A stretch of 64,000 bases of DNA, from assembly GCA_035578905.1 (NCBI GenBank), contig JAQJVL010000058.1, positions 682,001 through 746,000 of the forward strand. The letters run 5' to 3'. Positions 46,378 to 58,671 of this stretch are shown one piece after another. The DNA comes from Stictocephala bisonia (taxonomy: Eukaryota > Arthropoda > Insecta > Hemiptera > Membracidae). Below the pieces are notes generated by a model. It made no database searches, had not been told where the DNA came from, and saw nothing but the letters and a program-made list of their open reading frames with translations. The position numbers and the translations under genes were made by a program. Position 1 is the stretch's first letter, and the number at the start of each line of letters is the position of its first letter.

Positions 46378-46998
46378 TAAAAAATCGAAAAAGAACACAT
46401 AAACTGGCACTTCATTCCACCACACTCCCCTCATTTTGTTGGTCTGTAGGAGGCAGGAGTAAAATCAATGAAACATCACCAAAAAAGAGTACTGAGAAAT
46501 GCTAATTTAACCTTTGAACATATGTACACAGTTCTAACAATGGTAGAGGCATGACTCAATTCTCGACCACTCACACCCTTATCTACTAACCCTACTGACC
46601 CCAATCCATTAACTCCTGGTCATTTCCTCACTGGAGAGGCACTCATTGCTTTACCAGAACCAGATTGGACAGAACACAAGGACAACCAACTCTCAAAGTG
46701 GCAGCGACTTCAACAACTGTCCCAGCACTTTTGGTCACGCTGGTCAAAAGAGTATCTTTCACTCGTCCAGCAAAGATTAAAAGTGGAGAAAATACTCGCA
46801 CCAACTGCAAGTTGGGCAACTGGTCGACGTGAGGAACGACAACTTCCCTCCACTCAAGTGGATCACAGGTAGAGTGACAGCCGTTCATCCTGGACCAGAG
46901 GCAAGGTGAGAGTGGCAAACATCACAACTTCCTCTGGACCACTCAAAACGGCAGCAAATCACCTGTGTGTGTTGCCTATCTACGACAAGAGTGAGTGA
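46378..46998 (+). pseudogene. BEL/Pao integrase C-terminal half
   Basis: Starting just after the deletion junction, a different frame reads INWHFIPPHSPHFVGL, then a stop at 46447 where the family has Trp, then EAGVKSMKHH. LNSRPLTPLSTNP and LTPGHFLTGEALIALPEP follow, with a stop at 46552, then RLQQLSQHFWSRWSKEYLSL and, after further shifts, VRVANITTSSGPLKTAANHL ending at 46998. Missing are the RT palm and thumb, RNase H, and the zinc-binding and early catalytic part of integrase. The downstream end of pol is complete. Confidence 0.85.
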
Positions 46999-48227
46999 GT
47001 GGGCGTATATCATGTAAATAGTAAAAATTCCGTTTTCATTTGCCTATCTCATTTTGAATTTTGTTCAGTGTACAGTGCACAGTGATTAGTATGTTAAGAT
47101 ATGTAATGTAGTAAATAATTAATTGTTATATTTATTATGTATTAGGTTGTAATGGTTACATGGATAAAATTGTGTTGTTCATATTCTTGAACTATTCACG
47201 GTAATTTAATAATTTTATGAAGTATTATGCTTATTTATTTCATGACAAAAATATGATAGTATTTGGATAAATATGTCACTCTAAATTTAAATATCTTAGT
47301 ATTATTTTAATCTGTTAGGATACATAATATTCTTTTAGTATTTGTTATAGTATTTCAAACACAAATCAGTTGTTGGATTTCTATTTCAATTCATTCTGAT
47401 AATCAATGTATAAAATGTTTATTTTATATTTGCATATTATATTTGGGTCATGTCTTGTTGTTGTTCATATTTCATTTATGAAATTCGCGTAGTATCATGT
47501 TTATTAATAATTGCACATACTATTTGTATATTTGTCGTTTCATTTTCATTGACGTTAGTAAGCTACAATTGTTATATATTATTTTCCAGGATTAATTGCG
47601 TATTGTATTTATTCACTGCTGATAGAGCTAATGTTATTAATCTCCATTAGTATTTCAATTCATTTATATTAGTATATTTACCAATATCATAATGTTGTTT
47701 GTTATGTAAGTTTTTGTTTTTGTGGTGATGTAAATATTGCTATTCATTTTCTTGCTATGATTGATTACTAACTCATTTACAATTAATTGTCGTTTACTTC
47801 TGTTAACTAAATAGTAACCTTTACATTTTTTGTTGTTGTACATTACTCATTTTTAATTCACTTTTTAGGATTTATTTTCAATTATGTCAAAACATGTTTT
47901 CATTTTTTATTCTTGATAGTTGTTAGTTCGATGATAAATATATTTAATTGTTCTTATACATAACATTAGTGTAAGATTCGTCTTTTGTACAGTTTAACTT
48001 GATCTTGAAACATTCACCATAGATCGTATTATTTTAATGAATAGCGCTTATGCATACTTTAATCTAATCAATAGTTTGTACAGTATTGTTTAAATATCAT
48101 TGTCATTATTTGTTTTGTCTTGTATGTTCGAATCAAACATGTTAAATTGTTCAGCATATGTTAGATTTTAGATTGATTTGTAATTTGAATTATTTCATTG
48201 AAAGCATAACTTTCAACGGGGTTAGTA
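46999..48227. other. A+T-rich tail between pol and the 3' LTR
   Basis: 1.2 kb of very A+T-rich DNA without a frame of note, where some BEL/Pao relatives have an envelope-like gene. No envelope-like motif or signal peptide is visible, and the origin is unknown. Confidence 0.5.
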
Positions 48228-48556
48228 TGTTGGGTCTTCACCATAGCTGGTGAAGGTCAGAACCCCCAGGCCCTCTACCCTTTGGGGGAAGGGGACAGTG
48301 TCAAGTTAGAAGCGAGAAGCAACGGACGCACTCAGCTCTGTCCTCCTTCTAATTTACCTCATTTCTATTCAATTTTTAACTGTCATAATTATCATAGATT
48401 AGTTTCCGGTATTATATTCATTGTTTTATTCATTCATATAAATTATAACAGTTCATATTCAGTGTTTAATAAATAGTCATTTTTACATTCCATTTTCAAT
48501 ATTTTAATTTTAACCTACTAACTAAACACCGTTGCGCATCAGCACGCAACCGAACA
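48228..48556 (+). repeat. 3' LTR of the BEL/Pao element (329 bp)
   Basis: Same ends and length as the 5' LTR. It is preceded by 'tttcaacggggttagta', a weak polypurine-tract candidate. Differences from the 5' LTR include CTTCGGGG/CTTTGGGG and a CATCAACC/CACGCAACC change near the end. Confidence 0.95.
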
Positions 48557-48561
48557 CACAT

Positions 48562-51500
48562 GAGGACTTGCTCGTGAACAAGCCCTCGCATGTAATACTC
48601 CTTTAAGACGTATTTATTATCTATTTATAATATGTTTTATATGGTTATGTTAATGTTAACATGACTGACCTGTTCTGGTAGTTTCTGGTTCAGTTTTGAT
48701 CTGCCTCAAGGGGGTAGGGAACACTGGGGCTTCACAGCTGGCAGTGGGGGACCCAGGAACTACTGATGCGGGTGTGGCTAGTTTTTCTACAACAGATATG
48801 ACTTTGAAGACATGGCTGATTATCACATGATACTGTAAATTACTAAAATAGCAAATATGTGAATTTATTTATACAATGTTATTACTATACAAAAATCTTT
48901 ATACACTTTATTCCAGTTTCTCAAAACTCACACCACATAACCCCACTAACAGAATCCTCCACCATTTAAAACCGAAGTTTTGCTACAAGCATGGTATAAC
49001 GTAGTCTTCTTTGATCTGCTTCCCTCCTCCTCCTCCTGCTCCCAAAAATAAAGCATGATTGCATTAAGAAGGATTACAACAACATGTATTTACTTCTATT
49101 CCTCAAGACTATTATAGTTTATTTTTTGAATGACCCGACTTGACTTCAGAGTACTCTTAAAGCAAATATTGGAACTACAAGAGTTTGGGAATGCTACTAT
49201 TAATGGCGTGACAATACAAATAAGCTGCAACCACAGCAACTTCAAGTCTTGCATTGTTGCCATGTTTCAATTTTCTAAATATATCTGTTTTATAACCTTC
49301 TTGTTTGGTTTTGTGAATTTGAGTCATAGTAAACATATTATAATCGTGGACTTTTTTGTTGTTTATATTGCTTTTACGTTTTTGTTCTCTATTGTTTATA
49401 GATTGTTAGTATCATAATATATCATAGTATCATAATAGTATCATAATATCATATATTGTTTGAATTAATTAAAAATTTCTCGTCAATGGGATTATTTTCA
49501 TATTTCACAGATTATTCTCAGGTATGAGATGACCGACGTAAGTAAGATTTCTGCCACTAAGCATGCTCATGTCAGGTCGGGAAACTCATTAAATAAAGAA
49601 TAGCGAGTCTACTTGAAATTGTACTAAAACCATAATAAAACTGTATCTGAAACAATTCTAATATGTACAATTATTATTTTCACTTTCATAGAATTGAAAA
49701 TATATTGCTACATATTGCAACTTAGTATTACAGTATTTATCAAGTTAAGTAGTACAATATTTTGAAGTGTTCTTACAGCTCAGCAGCAGTATTAGAGAAG
49801 AAAACAAAACATAAAATAGCGCACCACTTACCTCTGATAAGAAGCATAGAGGATATTAGAGAATAAATTTGGTATGAGACTACGAATCTACTATTTACAA
49901 TACAGCTGGAAGTGCCTGGGACTTTTTAACGATGAAAACCAAGTTATCGATACAATTTTTTTGTATAAATCTTCTCAAATAAAAAAAATCATTTTCAAAG
50001 GAATGTTTTACAACAATAATTTCAACATTATTTATTCATTAAAATTATCTCTAAAAATCTCTTGGTTCTTTTTGATTTTTACAAATTTTCAATTTCAGTT
50101 CTTTACAAGTCCTTGTAAATAAGAAATAGCGGTTTTGTTGATAATTTAATTTGAAACATGGAAGCTTTAAAATTAATAAAATATTTTAGTTTTATTAATT
50201 ATTTCATCCAGAATTATCTGATTCTAATCAATAAAGATTAGAATACAGCTTCCAGTAATTTTTACAAATTTTCAACTAAACTAAAAATTCTAACTGTATA
50301 TTTCACAGATCAGTTAAGTTGTCTCCTAATATTCTAACGATATAAAGCTGTAAGGTCCACATGCTATAATTCTGAAGGACGAGTGTATTTTTAAAAGATA
50401 GGAAGAAGAATATAACCACCGAAGAGTTCTGGACAACTTTAATAGCTCAATAATATGAAAAAAGAAAGTCGGCGGTGATTCACTTGGCGAAAAAATTATG
50501 TGTTCACGAGAGGGTGATCTTAGCTCTCACAGCAAAAAAAATTGTATTGACTTTGAATCCCGGTACTCAATCTTTATAAAAACAAGAGGACTGTCTTTTG
50601 AAACAAATCGAAGTGGCTATCAACAGAAAGGATACCTTCCGCAGCCGCTCCTTGACAGACAGAGGAGTGTCTTCGGCGTCCCCTGGAGCTAGGCTTCTGG
50701 CCCTGAACAGTGTTCATATAAAAGAAGAACAACATCAAAATGAATTAAACGTGCAGACATTTAAGACCCTGTAGCATAAGCGTGTCATTTGAACCCAGTT
50801 TAAGTTCAAAATCGCGCACTGAAGTTGTTGAGTGCATATGGTGTGAGATAGTTGAAACTGGTCATGCTCAAATCTGTCTTATAATCTGAATAAACTAATG
50901 CTTATATTATATTATTTCCTTCAAGTTTAGTTCAATTTTAGTATAATTAATTAGTTAAGATTTAAGAATTGGTTTATGATATTGTACAAACGTCATTGAT
51001 TATCATTTACTAGTTTTATCTAACTTAATTTTTGGTAAAACACTATTGAGGTGATATAAGCCAATGGTTATTCGAAGTACTTCTGTCAATAAGAACGAAA
51101 CAAACTAAATCAAAACCCCAAGTGTACACAATATCAAAGCACCATCACACGAAAGGAACCTATGCTTTAAAATATTTACAATTTGTTTATGTTTAGTGTC
51201 GGGCAAAGTTCTGAACATAAATCGCCATATTTTCAATTTTCAGCATCTGAAACAAGAAAATAGTGATTTTCTGACCATTATTTGGTAGAAATTATTGTCG
51301 TCTAGTAGTATTATAAAATTTTACATTGAAAAATAAGGTTATATAGTTAATATAGAAACTGCAGGCAGGGATCCCAAACACCCCCAAAGCTGAACTATGA
51401 GAAAAGTGACTTTGCAACGGCTTCTTGAGGATTTATGCTTTCCCACTCTTCAGGTTTGATAGACATTTTTATCAACTGTATTTCTATTACCAATCATATT

Positions 51501-53449
51501 AAAACAATTGAAATGTAAAGTTTTTCATATTTTTACGCATTCCACTCTCAGCTCAGTAAGTAAAAAATTAATCGTATGCATATATTTTAACCATTTCAGG
51601 TGGCTTGGACAGTCTTATCATCATTTGATTAATGTCTGTTCCTTTCCTTGGACAATATTTCTTGTATATACAGTACCTATTGTCTTCGCATATTCTAACC
51701 TTGAGTGATTTTGTCTTTAACTAAGGAATTGACTTGTATTACGTTTTAGATTGTGACTTGCATTTATTGACTATTGAAAAAAGATAATCGGACTATAGTT
51801 ATGGTGGTAAGTTTATATTAAAGTAAAATTAATGCAAGCTTAAAAATACACTATTTTTTTATTTATCTTCAACCCTATAATTGGGTACTATTGCATTATT
51901 TATAGTGTTGGCTTTAAGGACAAAGGCTTGCTGTTGAGTCCCATCCAATTTTTCACCTCAGAGAAAAAGGAGCTCTTTGTTTTCAAACTCAAAACAAAAC
52001 CATCATGTCATATTTAACAATTACAAGGATTATTTTAATGAATTTGCATAGATATTGTTAGGAGACTAGAGAAATTAAGTGCTCTGCTTATTCAAGATCA
52101 TAGGCAGAACCAAGTGGAGGGGGCTACAGCTCCCCTTACAACCACAAATATTAAATAAATACAAGAAGCAAACCAATATATACGGATAAATTACATGATT
52201 GAAGTGGTAAGAATGAGATATTAGATAAGAAGTACAATAAGGGAAGATCTTTTAGTTGTACATTTCCTGGAGGTGTTAAAGAGCTGTATATAACATTTTT
52301 CAGTCATCAACAGTCGTTTGTCTCTGTTTCTTTCGTCCATTTTTGTCTTGGAGTTGAGAAACTTTTACATTTTGAATTTCTTTGCTCTTTAAGTGTTCGT
52401 TGGATACCGTACTACTTCTAGAAACATATATTTAAAAGTTTTTACTTTTTATTATTTTTTTACATTTTATGTTTTGAATCTCCCCAAAACATTTGTATGG
52501 TTTGTGCGTGTTAGCCTGGTTTTTCATCATAAGTTGATACAGACCATTAGAGAATATAATAAGATATAACATAGTGCTCTTGAGACTATATCAATATACT
52601 TATAGAAAATTTAAAAATCAAACACACACGATAAATTAGTCCTCCAAAATCTTATATGAAGTAAGGAGGTTGATACAGTACTTACGCTTCCTCCAGTCAG
52701 TACATATAAGTCGAAAATGTACACAAACGGTCAGATGATAAATGGCTGATATGGCAAAGGACAGAGTTACCTGCTAAAAGTGGGTTCGCTGCGGCAATGT
52801 TGAGCTTGCTCACTTTGATGGAATTTCTATGAATCTCCTGTAACAGTGCCACTGTTGCAGGGTTCTTAGTTCCAACACTGTTGTTGTTGTTCTCCTCCTA
52901 GAATTGTGAATAGGATTAGTTATTTTGTCAAGTCTACACAGCAGTAAGTAGCAACAAAAACTTTCATGTTTGGAAGTGATTGGCAAAATCGACAGATTTA
53001 TCAATAAGTAGATTAAATCTTTTGTGGAGTTAGTACTATTCTAATAAAAAAAAAATAAATAAAACAAAAAAATTCGACTAAAATTGTTAAGATAATTAGT
53101 CGAAAAATCCATGCTTTCTTCATTATACTGTCTTTAACAAGAAATGGTTTACTCTTTCAATTTATGTTACTGTACTACAATCAGCTCTATAAAACAATAT
53201 GTATCTACACTAATATTGTTCAGATACCTACTAATTGTTGTAATTACTTCCTTAACTGGCTCAAATAGATCGGCAAACAATTTTCTTCACTAGATTTAAG
53301 TGGCCTTAGAATAGAAATAAAATGTTATCTATTCATGAATGTATTGATCACTGAATTAATTAAAAAAGGTGTATGGACAAGTAAGTCAATTTCGAGATAA
53401 ATATGAGAAAAACTGGCAGCTAAATGCTCCCAGTCAACATTACATTAGA
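48562..53449. other. Longest gene-free stretch (about 4.9 kb)
   Basis: A+T-rich with only short frames, of which 49130-49417 (hydrophobic C-terminal half) and 49874-50122 are the longest. None shows a recognisable domain or repeat. It could be intron or intergenic. Confidence 0.35.
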
Positions 53450-54840
53450 ACCCTCCAATCGCTATTTTGTAATATCACCACATCTTAAGTTGATATCCTT
53501 GTACTCCAAGAGACCCATATCGAAGATAATAATATTGTAAGAGGTAATATTCCTGTATACAGACTTGTTGATTCCATTGGGCATAGCGAGTATGGTATTG
53601 CGACTTATGTAATGAATTAAATGGAAAATGTATCAATTACCCATAAGAGTTTTGATGGTGACATATTTGTCTTTGCAATCCAAGTGTCAGAAACTACAAT
53701 AGTAAATGTGTATAAGCCTCCCAACATATAGTGATCTGAGGATAGGATTTTGCCAAATTTTGAACACCCTATCCTCTTTGGCGTTGAGGTTACTCCTCCG
53801 ACTTACACTTTTGCTCGTGTGAACGATCATCAAGCCCAAAACCAATTAGGAAAGTTCTTGATGCTTTTTGCCACTCTCAATATAGGCCAGTGTTGGTTGC
53901 ATTGGGGATCCAAATTCCCATAGTTCAGTCTTTTCCAAGGCCTAGATGGAATTTTAATAAAGCACACTGGGAGGCCTTTAGCACCATGCTTGATGATAGC
54001 ATCAGATTCATTCCTCCTACAATCAGAAATTACGATCATTTCACAATTCTCGTCTTATCCATTGCTGAAGCTTCCATACCGCGAGGATACAGAAAGGTAT
54101 ATATACCAGGATGGAGTAAGGAATCAGATGGCCTTTACAAAGAGTTTAATGCCACCGAAAACGCCAATGCAGCTAATCTGCTGCTGCATTCTCTAGACAG
54201 TGCTGAAGAAAAAAATGGGTTACAACTGTAAAGAAGATATAAACTTTACCCACAGCAGTAGAAAAACTTGGTCACTTTTAAGAAAACTCTCTACTGGTAA
54301 ATCTCCAAATCAAAGAGATGTGCTCCACCTGAAGGCTTCTAATATAGCTAAACCGATAGTCAGCTTATCTAAGTCAGTCCGCCATCCTTCTGACAAACAT
54401 GTGCTTTTCAAGCTAAATGAAATTAAAAAGAGCCAACTGGCACCCCTGGATGTCTCCAGAAATTGCACGGAGAAAGAGATAGATAGGGCGATTTCTGCTA
54501 TACCAGCAGTAAAAGCAGCCGGTCTTGACAGTATCTTTTCAGAATATTTTATGCATACTGGTAGCAAAGTGAAACAATGGCTTCAAATTGTTTATAATAA
54601 GATGCTAGCTATAGGCAATTTGCCAAAAGCATTTAAGCGTTCAAAAGTGGTAGCTGTTCTGAAGCCTGGCAAATACCCCAAACAATTGGAAAGTTATCGC
54701 CCTATTATCTCTTTTTAGTGTTTGTTGTAAGTTGCTGTAAAGTCTGTTATACAACAGAATACCACCCATTCTTGATTGTAATGTTCCATTTGAGCAGGCT
54801 GGTTGCATTGCTCGACTTCCATCTTCAATGGGTTATTGAA
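53450..54840 (+). pseudogene. LINE-4: endonuclease remnant and RT N-terminus
   Basis: Plus-strand blocks: ILVLQETHIEDNNIVRGNIP (53495, the QETH motif of Jockey/I-type endonucleases), GHSEYGIATYV (53580), then VVNVYKPPN-like sequence. The next blocks are FPRPRWNFNKAHWEAFSTML, IRFIPPTIRNYDHF and IPRGYRKVYIPGWSKESDGL (53930-54130). HSSRKTWSLLRKL and the pre-RT/RT start follow, AVKAAGLDSIFSEYF, FKRSKVVAVLKPGKY and QLESYRPII (to 54718). Diverged RT continues to about 54840 (PFEQAGCIARLPSS) and then stops. It lacks the active site. In type it is distinct from LINE-2, LINE-3 and LINE-5, which have SEHW/TEHG endonucleases. Confidence 0.8.
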
Positions 54841-55617
54841 CATTTGTATGAAGGCAGTGGAATTAAATTATAAATGAAGCCTAGGAAATATACCATGTCT
54901 TGAAGCTACAGTAACTGACAACTATATCCTGCACATGTTGAGTTTTCTCTACAAAGTCTTGATTGATGGCATGCAAGAATTACGTTATTTACAGTACAAC
55001 ATTCTCGTGCAGAGCTCTATTTGTTATAAACCTAACTTTGTAGGAGTATTCTGTATGTGCATTTGTACTGGAAGAATCATGAGCCTATAACAAAATGAAT
55101 AGTCTTTAATAAGGAAGCTGACACCTATCAACAGAGAAACTGTATCAGTTTTGCCTGTAGTAGTAAAGTTAAATGCCTAAAACATTTAGCTAGCATAAAC
55201 TCTTTTTTGAACATTTATTTGCATACAATTTCATAATTTCTTTCAACATATAATACATGTTAAAAATAGTTTAAGATGTTAAATGAAGTTTATACCAAAG
55301 TTCTTCGAAATGGATGGAAAATAAATGAACATGTATTAGTAACACAGCACCTGCTGACAGTGCACCTGACCACACACCACTAGTCTGCTGTTTACCATTG
55401 CTCTCTGATACGTTACTTAACTGTTGACATTGTCATATAATACAGTTGAACTAATAAACTGTATTATTAGAGAAGGATCTAACTAGTCTTTTAATAAAAT
55501 AAACATTTTTCAAACTGAAGATACAAAAATCTATCAGAGAAAAACAAGTTATAAGACATATTTATATAATATCTTTAATATAAAATCCACTATACGCCTC
55601 TTTTCCTGACAATAAAA
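54841..55617. other. Spacer, no gene seen
   Basis: A+T-rich sequence between LINE-4 and the monomer array of LINE-5. Confidence 0.35.
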
Positions 55618-55850
55618 GCTGTTTTATCTCAACTTTTTTTATAGCAATTGGAAACAGTCAAACCAGGCTAAAAAAAACTGTATTATTTCAACCATTTATT
55701 TTATCGACAATTGGAATCAGTCAAACCAGGCTTAAAAAACTGTATTATTTCAACTTTTTATTTTATAACAATTGGAATCAGTCAAACCAGGCTTGAAAAC
55801 TGTATCATATCAACTTTCTATTTATCAACAACTGGAACCAGTCAAACTGA
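55618..55850 (+). repeat. 61-bp tandem monomers upstream of LINE-5 ORF1
   Basis: Four units of CAATTGGAATCAGTCAAACC plus AGGCTTAAAAAACTGTATTA, starting at about 55644, 55708, 55769 and 55829. The array stops 40 bp before the first ORF1 codons. The position suggests a promoter made of repeated monomers, as in some mammalian L1 families. Confidence 0.9.
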
Positions 55851-55889
55851 TTTTGCAACCACTACTTAACTACTATATGCATTTAATAA

Positions 55890-57567
55890 CTGTTTAAAAT
55901 TACTGTAAACCAAATACATTTCTCAGTAGGAGACATAGTCTTTGCTAAAATAAAAGGAATTCGCCACTGGCCTGCCACTATTACAGAAATAATTGAAAAT
56001 GACAAAAATAATACCCAATTTAATGTAATTTTTGGGGGGGATTATACTAATGCTGTAATCAAAGCGTCCAGTTTGTCACTTTACAGTGAACACATTCATA
56101 CTTATGAAAAACCACTGACAGACAATTTTAAAAATAGGAAATTCAACACAGCCTTAAAAGAAGCAAATCTATCCTTTAAAGCATTGCCACAAAAGAACAG
56201 CACCACAGAGCAATATCGTTCTCCCCCACCATTAAACTCTGTGCAACAGGTTCACAACAAAGTAGAGATGTTTGAAAATACTGGGGTCCTAGAATCATCA
56301 TTTGCAAATAGGCAAAACAAATTACCTTACACTCCCTTACACACTGGCAGAGCAATTCTGCACAAAACAGCCCCTCTCTGGATGACCTCCAAAAAAGTCT
56401 ACTAGAGAATGATATCTTCGGCAAGACTATGAAAGAGGAAGGGAAGCTAGAGTTGGCTGCACAAATTGGCTCTGCTCTTTTGACAGAAAATAATTGCCTC
56501 AAGGAGAAGATTCTGCGATTGGAAGCAAATATTGCCTCCATGGACTCCAAAATAAATGAATATGAAGCAAGTGAAACCCGGTGGATTGACAGTAACTGTT
56601 TATTACAGCAAAAACTAACAGATGCTTTGTCACAACTAGAGAAACAAAAACATTATCAACAAAAATTACAGGATATTTTGAAGACCATGATAAAAAACAA
56701 AGTTTATCTATTGAGGATTATGTAAAAAAGAATCACGACAGAAAACATTGTAAAAAACCTTCAAAGTAAACTCTATGCATATGAAGACAATAACCAACCA
56801 ACTAAAATACATTCTGGAACACAAACTGATTTTTTAAGTCCAATGAGCATGTGCAGAGTCACTCCTCATTTTGCTACATTCAACTAAATGAGATGAACTC
56901 TCGTCAGAGTATAATGGAGCAACAAATAAAGTCCTTACAAGAGACTGGACTTTTAAAACTAGCAACACCCTCTCTGAATGCGCCTGCTTCCTAGATTACT
57001 TAAAATTTGCCCAAACCAAAGCACTTGCCATTGGGTAACCGAAAGCATGGTGAAAAAAGAAATCATTTTAGCATACAGCTATCCTTACAGGTGGCAAAAA
57101 ATAAAATGTCCAAAATCTAAAATAATCAAGCCTCAAAAATGGAGAAAACAAACAGGCTCGCAATAAATTTCATTAGTGATCAAAATTCTGAATTATCTGT
57201 GACCTCAAAGACTACTAAAAATAATCATACATTTCCTCCACCATCAGCTAAACCTTGTGAAGAAATCGGGAAAAATAATTGTCACTCGAATGTTTCAAGC
57301 ACTCCCATAGCTTACATAGAACAAGCCAATGACATCAAGACAGGTCTACCCATTACAAACCACAGGTGGCAAGTAACCACCACAAAAAGAGCAACAGCAA
57401 CTTCCATGACTAAATCCCCAATGATAAATGGTTTAAAGAGGCCTTCCTCATCTTTTATAGGAAAAATGAGTGCAAAGAAAGGCAGACAGAAATTAATTTA
57501 CAAAACCAAAATCTTTCTAAATTCAAATCTTGCAAAAGAATTAAAAACCCAGAAAAATCAGTTCTAA
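55890..57567 (+). pseudogene. LINE-5 ORF1: PWWP domain plus coiled coil
   Basis: The frame is open from 55890 with no clear ATG. It reads SVGDIVFAKIKGIRHWPATI (55923-55982), then a short linker, QFNVIFGGDYTNAVIKAS and LYSEHIHTYEK. The 'GDxVxAKxKGxxxWPAxI ... xVxFFG' pattern is that of PWWP domains, which bind methylated histone tails and DNA. After a frameshift near 56350 comes a heptad-rich, probably coiled-coil stretch, LLTENNCLKEKILRLEANIA (56476-56535) and onward to 56700. This is a usual multimerisation feature of LINE ORF1 proteins. Further frames encode a KNHFSI-like patch (57060) and a Lys/Ser/Thr-rich end (57139-57567). There is no zinc knuckle or RRM. Confidence 0.65.
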
Positions 57568-58671
57568 AAATACTTCATCATAATGTAGACAGGCTAAGAG
57601 ACAAGATCGATAGACTGAATCATGTTCTGAAAATTCAAAATCCAGACAGTTATTTTAACTGAGCATGGTCTAAGTTCTTCTGATCTGGAAAATGCTCACT
57701 TAATTAATTATTCATTATTAAGTGCTTACTCCAGGACAAACCACTTGAAGGGAGGTGTGGTCATTTATAAACACAATAAACTAACCATCGAAGTGACAAA
57801 CTACAATAGCTCAAGTCACAGCATTGAACTAATATGTGAATTGGCTGCTGTTAAAATATCTCTTAGTAAAAAGAAGACACTATACATCATTGGCATATAT
57901 AGACCCCTATCGGCCCCATTATATGAAACTTTTGTGCAATTAGGCAATGCTTTAGGAGAAGTTCCCGCCCCTAATTGTGGAATCTGTGTTCTTGGCGACA
58001 TCAATGTTAACAGCCTGATACAGTCAAGGGAAACTACTGCCCTTAATGAGCTACTTGCATTATTCAACATCTCAAGAATCTCTTTGCCACCAACAAGAGT
58101 AACAACGTCAGCCACATCAATCGATATGGTTGGTACAGATCTTGGCCATGACAAAAATGAAGTTGAAACTCTTCAAATGTGTATTTCAGACCATCTTGGC
58201 CAAATCGTCTACTTAAATGTAGACAATGAGATTAAAAAGACTACAACATCTTTAAAAAGAACATTCAACCAAGAAAACCTCAGAAACCTGAAAAGTATTC
58301 TTGAATTTCAGTCCTGGGAGAAGGTATATTTAACTCCTGACTCTGAAGAAGCCTGTACTGTTTTCATCAACATTATCACAGCTGCATTAGATATTGCCTG
58401 TCCTCTGAAAAAAACACATAATGTAAGGAGGAATCACAACATCTTAGCTGGCAATACTGAAGTTAATGAACTTAGGTCTGCCTTCCAAGGAGCTCATAAC
58501 AATTTCATACTGACTGCAAATGATGATGACAAAGTTGATGTATTCAACAAGAAAAAGGCTTATGACATGAAGTTAAAAATGCTGAGGAAGGAAGCAAATG
58601 AACAGTCTGTAGCACAATCTAACAATAAATGCAAGGCCATCTGGAATGTCATTAACCATGAAAGAGCATAA
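57552..58671 (+). pseudogene. LINE-5 ORF2: apurinic-type endonuclease
   Basis: Begins KSVLKILHHNVDRLRDKIDR and overlaps the end of ORF1. A single-base shift near 57650 separates this from TVILTEHGLSSSDLEN (catalytic Glu), and the frame is then continuous to 58671. Later motifs are GGVVIYKHN, YIIGIYRPL, CVLGDINVNSL (the GDxN metal-binding block), SIDMVGTDL and ISDHLGQIV (the SDH catalytic His block). The C-terminal linker SNNKCKAIWNVINHER matches the 'NKxKxxWxxI' linker of LINE-3. All catalytic positions I can identify are kept. Confidence 0.85.

Larger units (their letters stand above)
43347..48556 (+). mobile_element. BEL/Pao LTR retrotransposon, internally deleted
   Basis: 5,210 bp bounded by two LTRs and an exact 5-bp target-site duplication CACAT (43342-43346 and 48557-48561). 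The body has a broken gag, a protease region, the beginning of the RT region, a deletion, the integrase C-terminal half, and about 1.2 kb of A+T-rich sequence before the 3' LTR. The LTRs differ at about eight or nine positions in 328 bp (my count by eye), so the insertion is fairly recent compared with the decay of the coding region. The element could only have moved using proteins from an intact relative. Confidence 0.95.
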
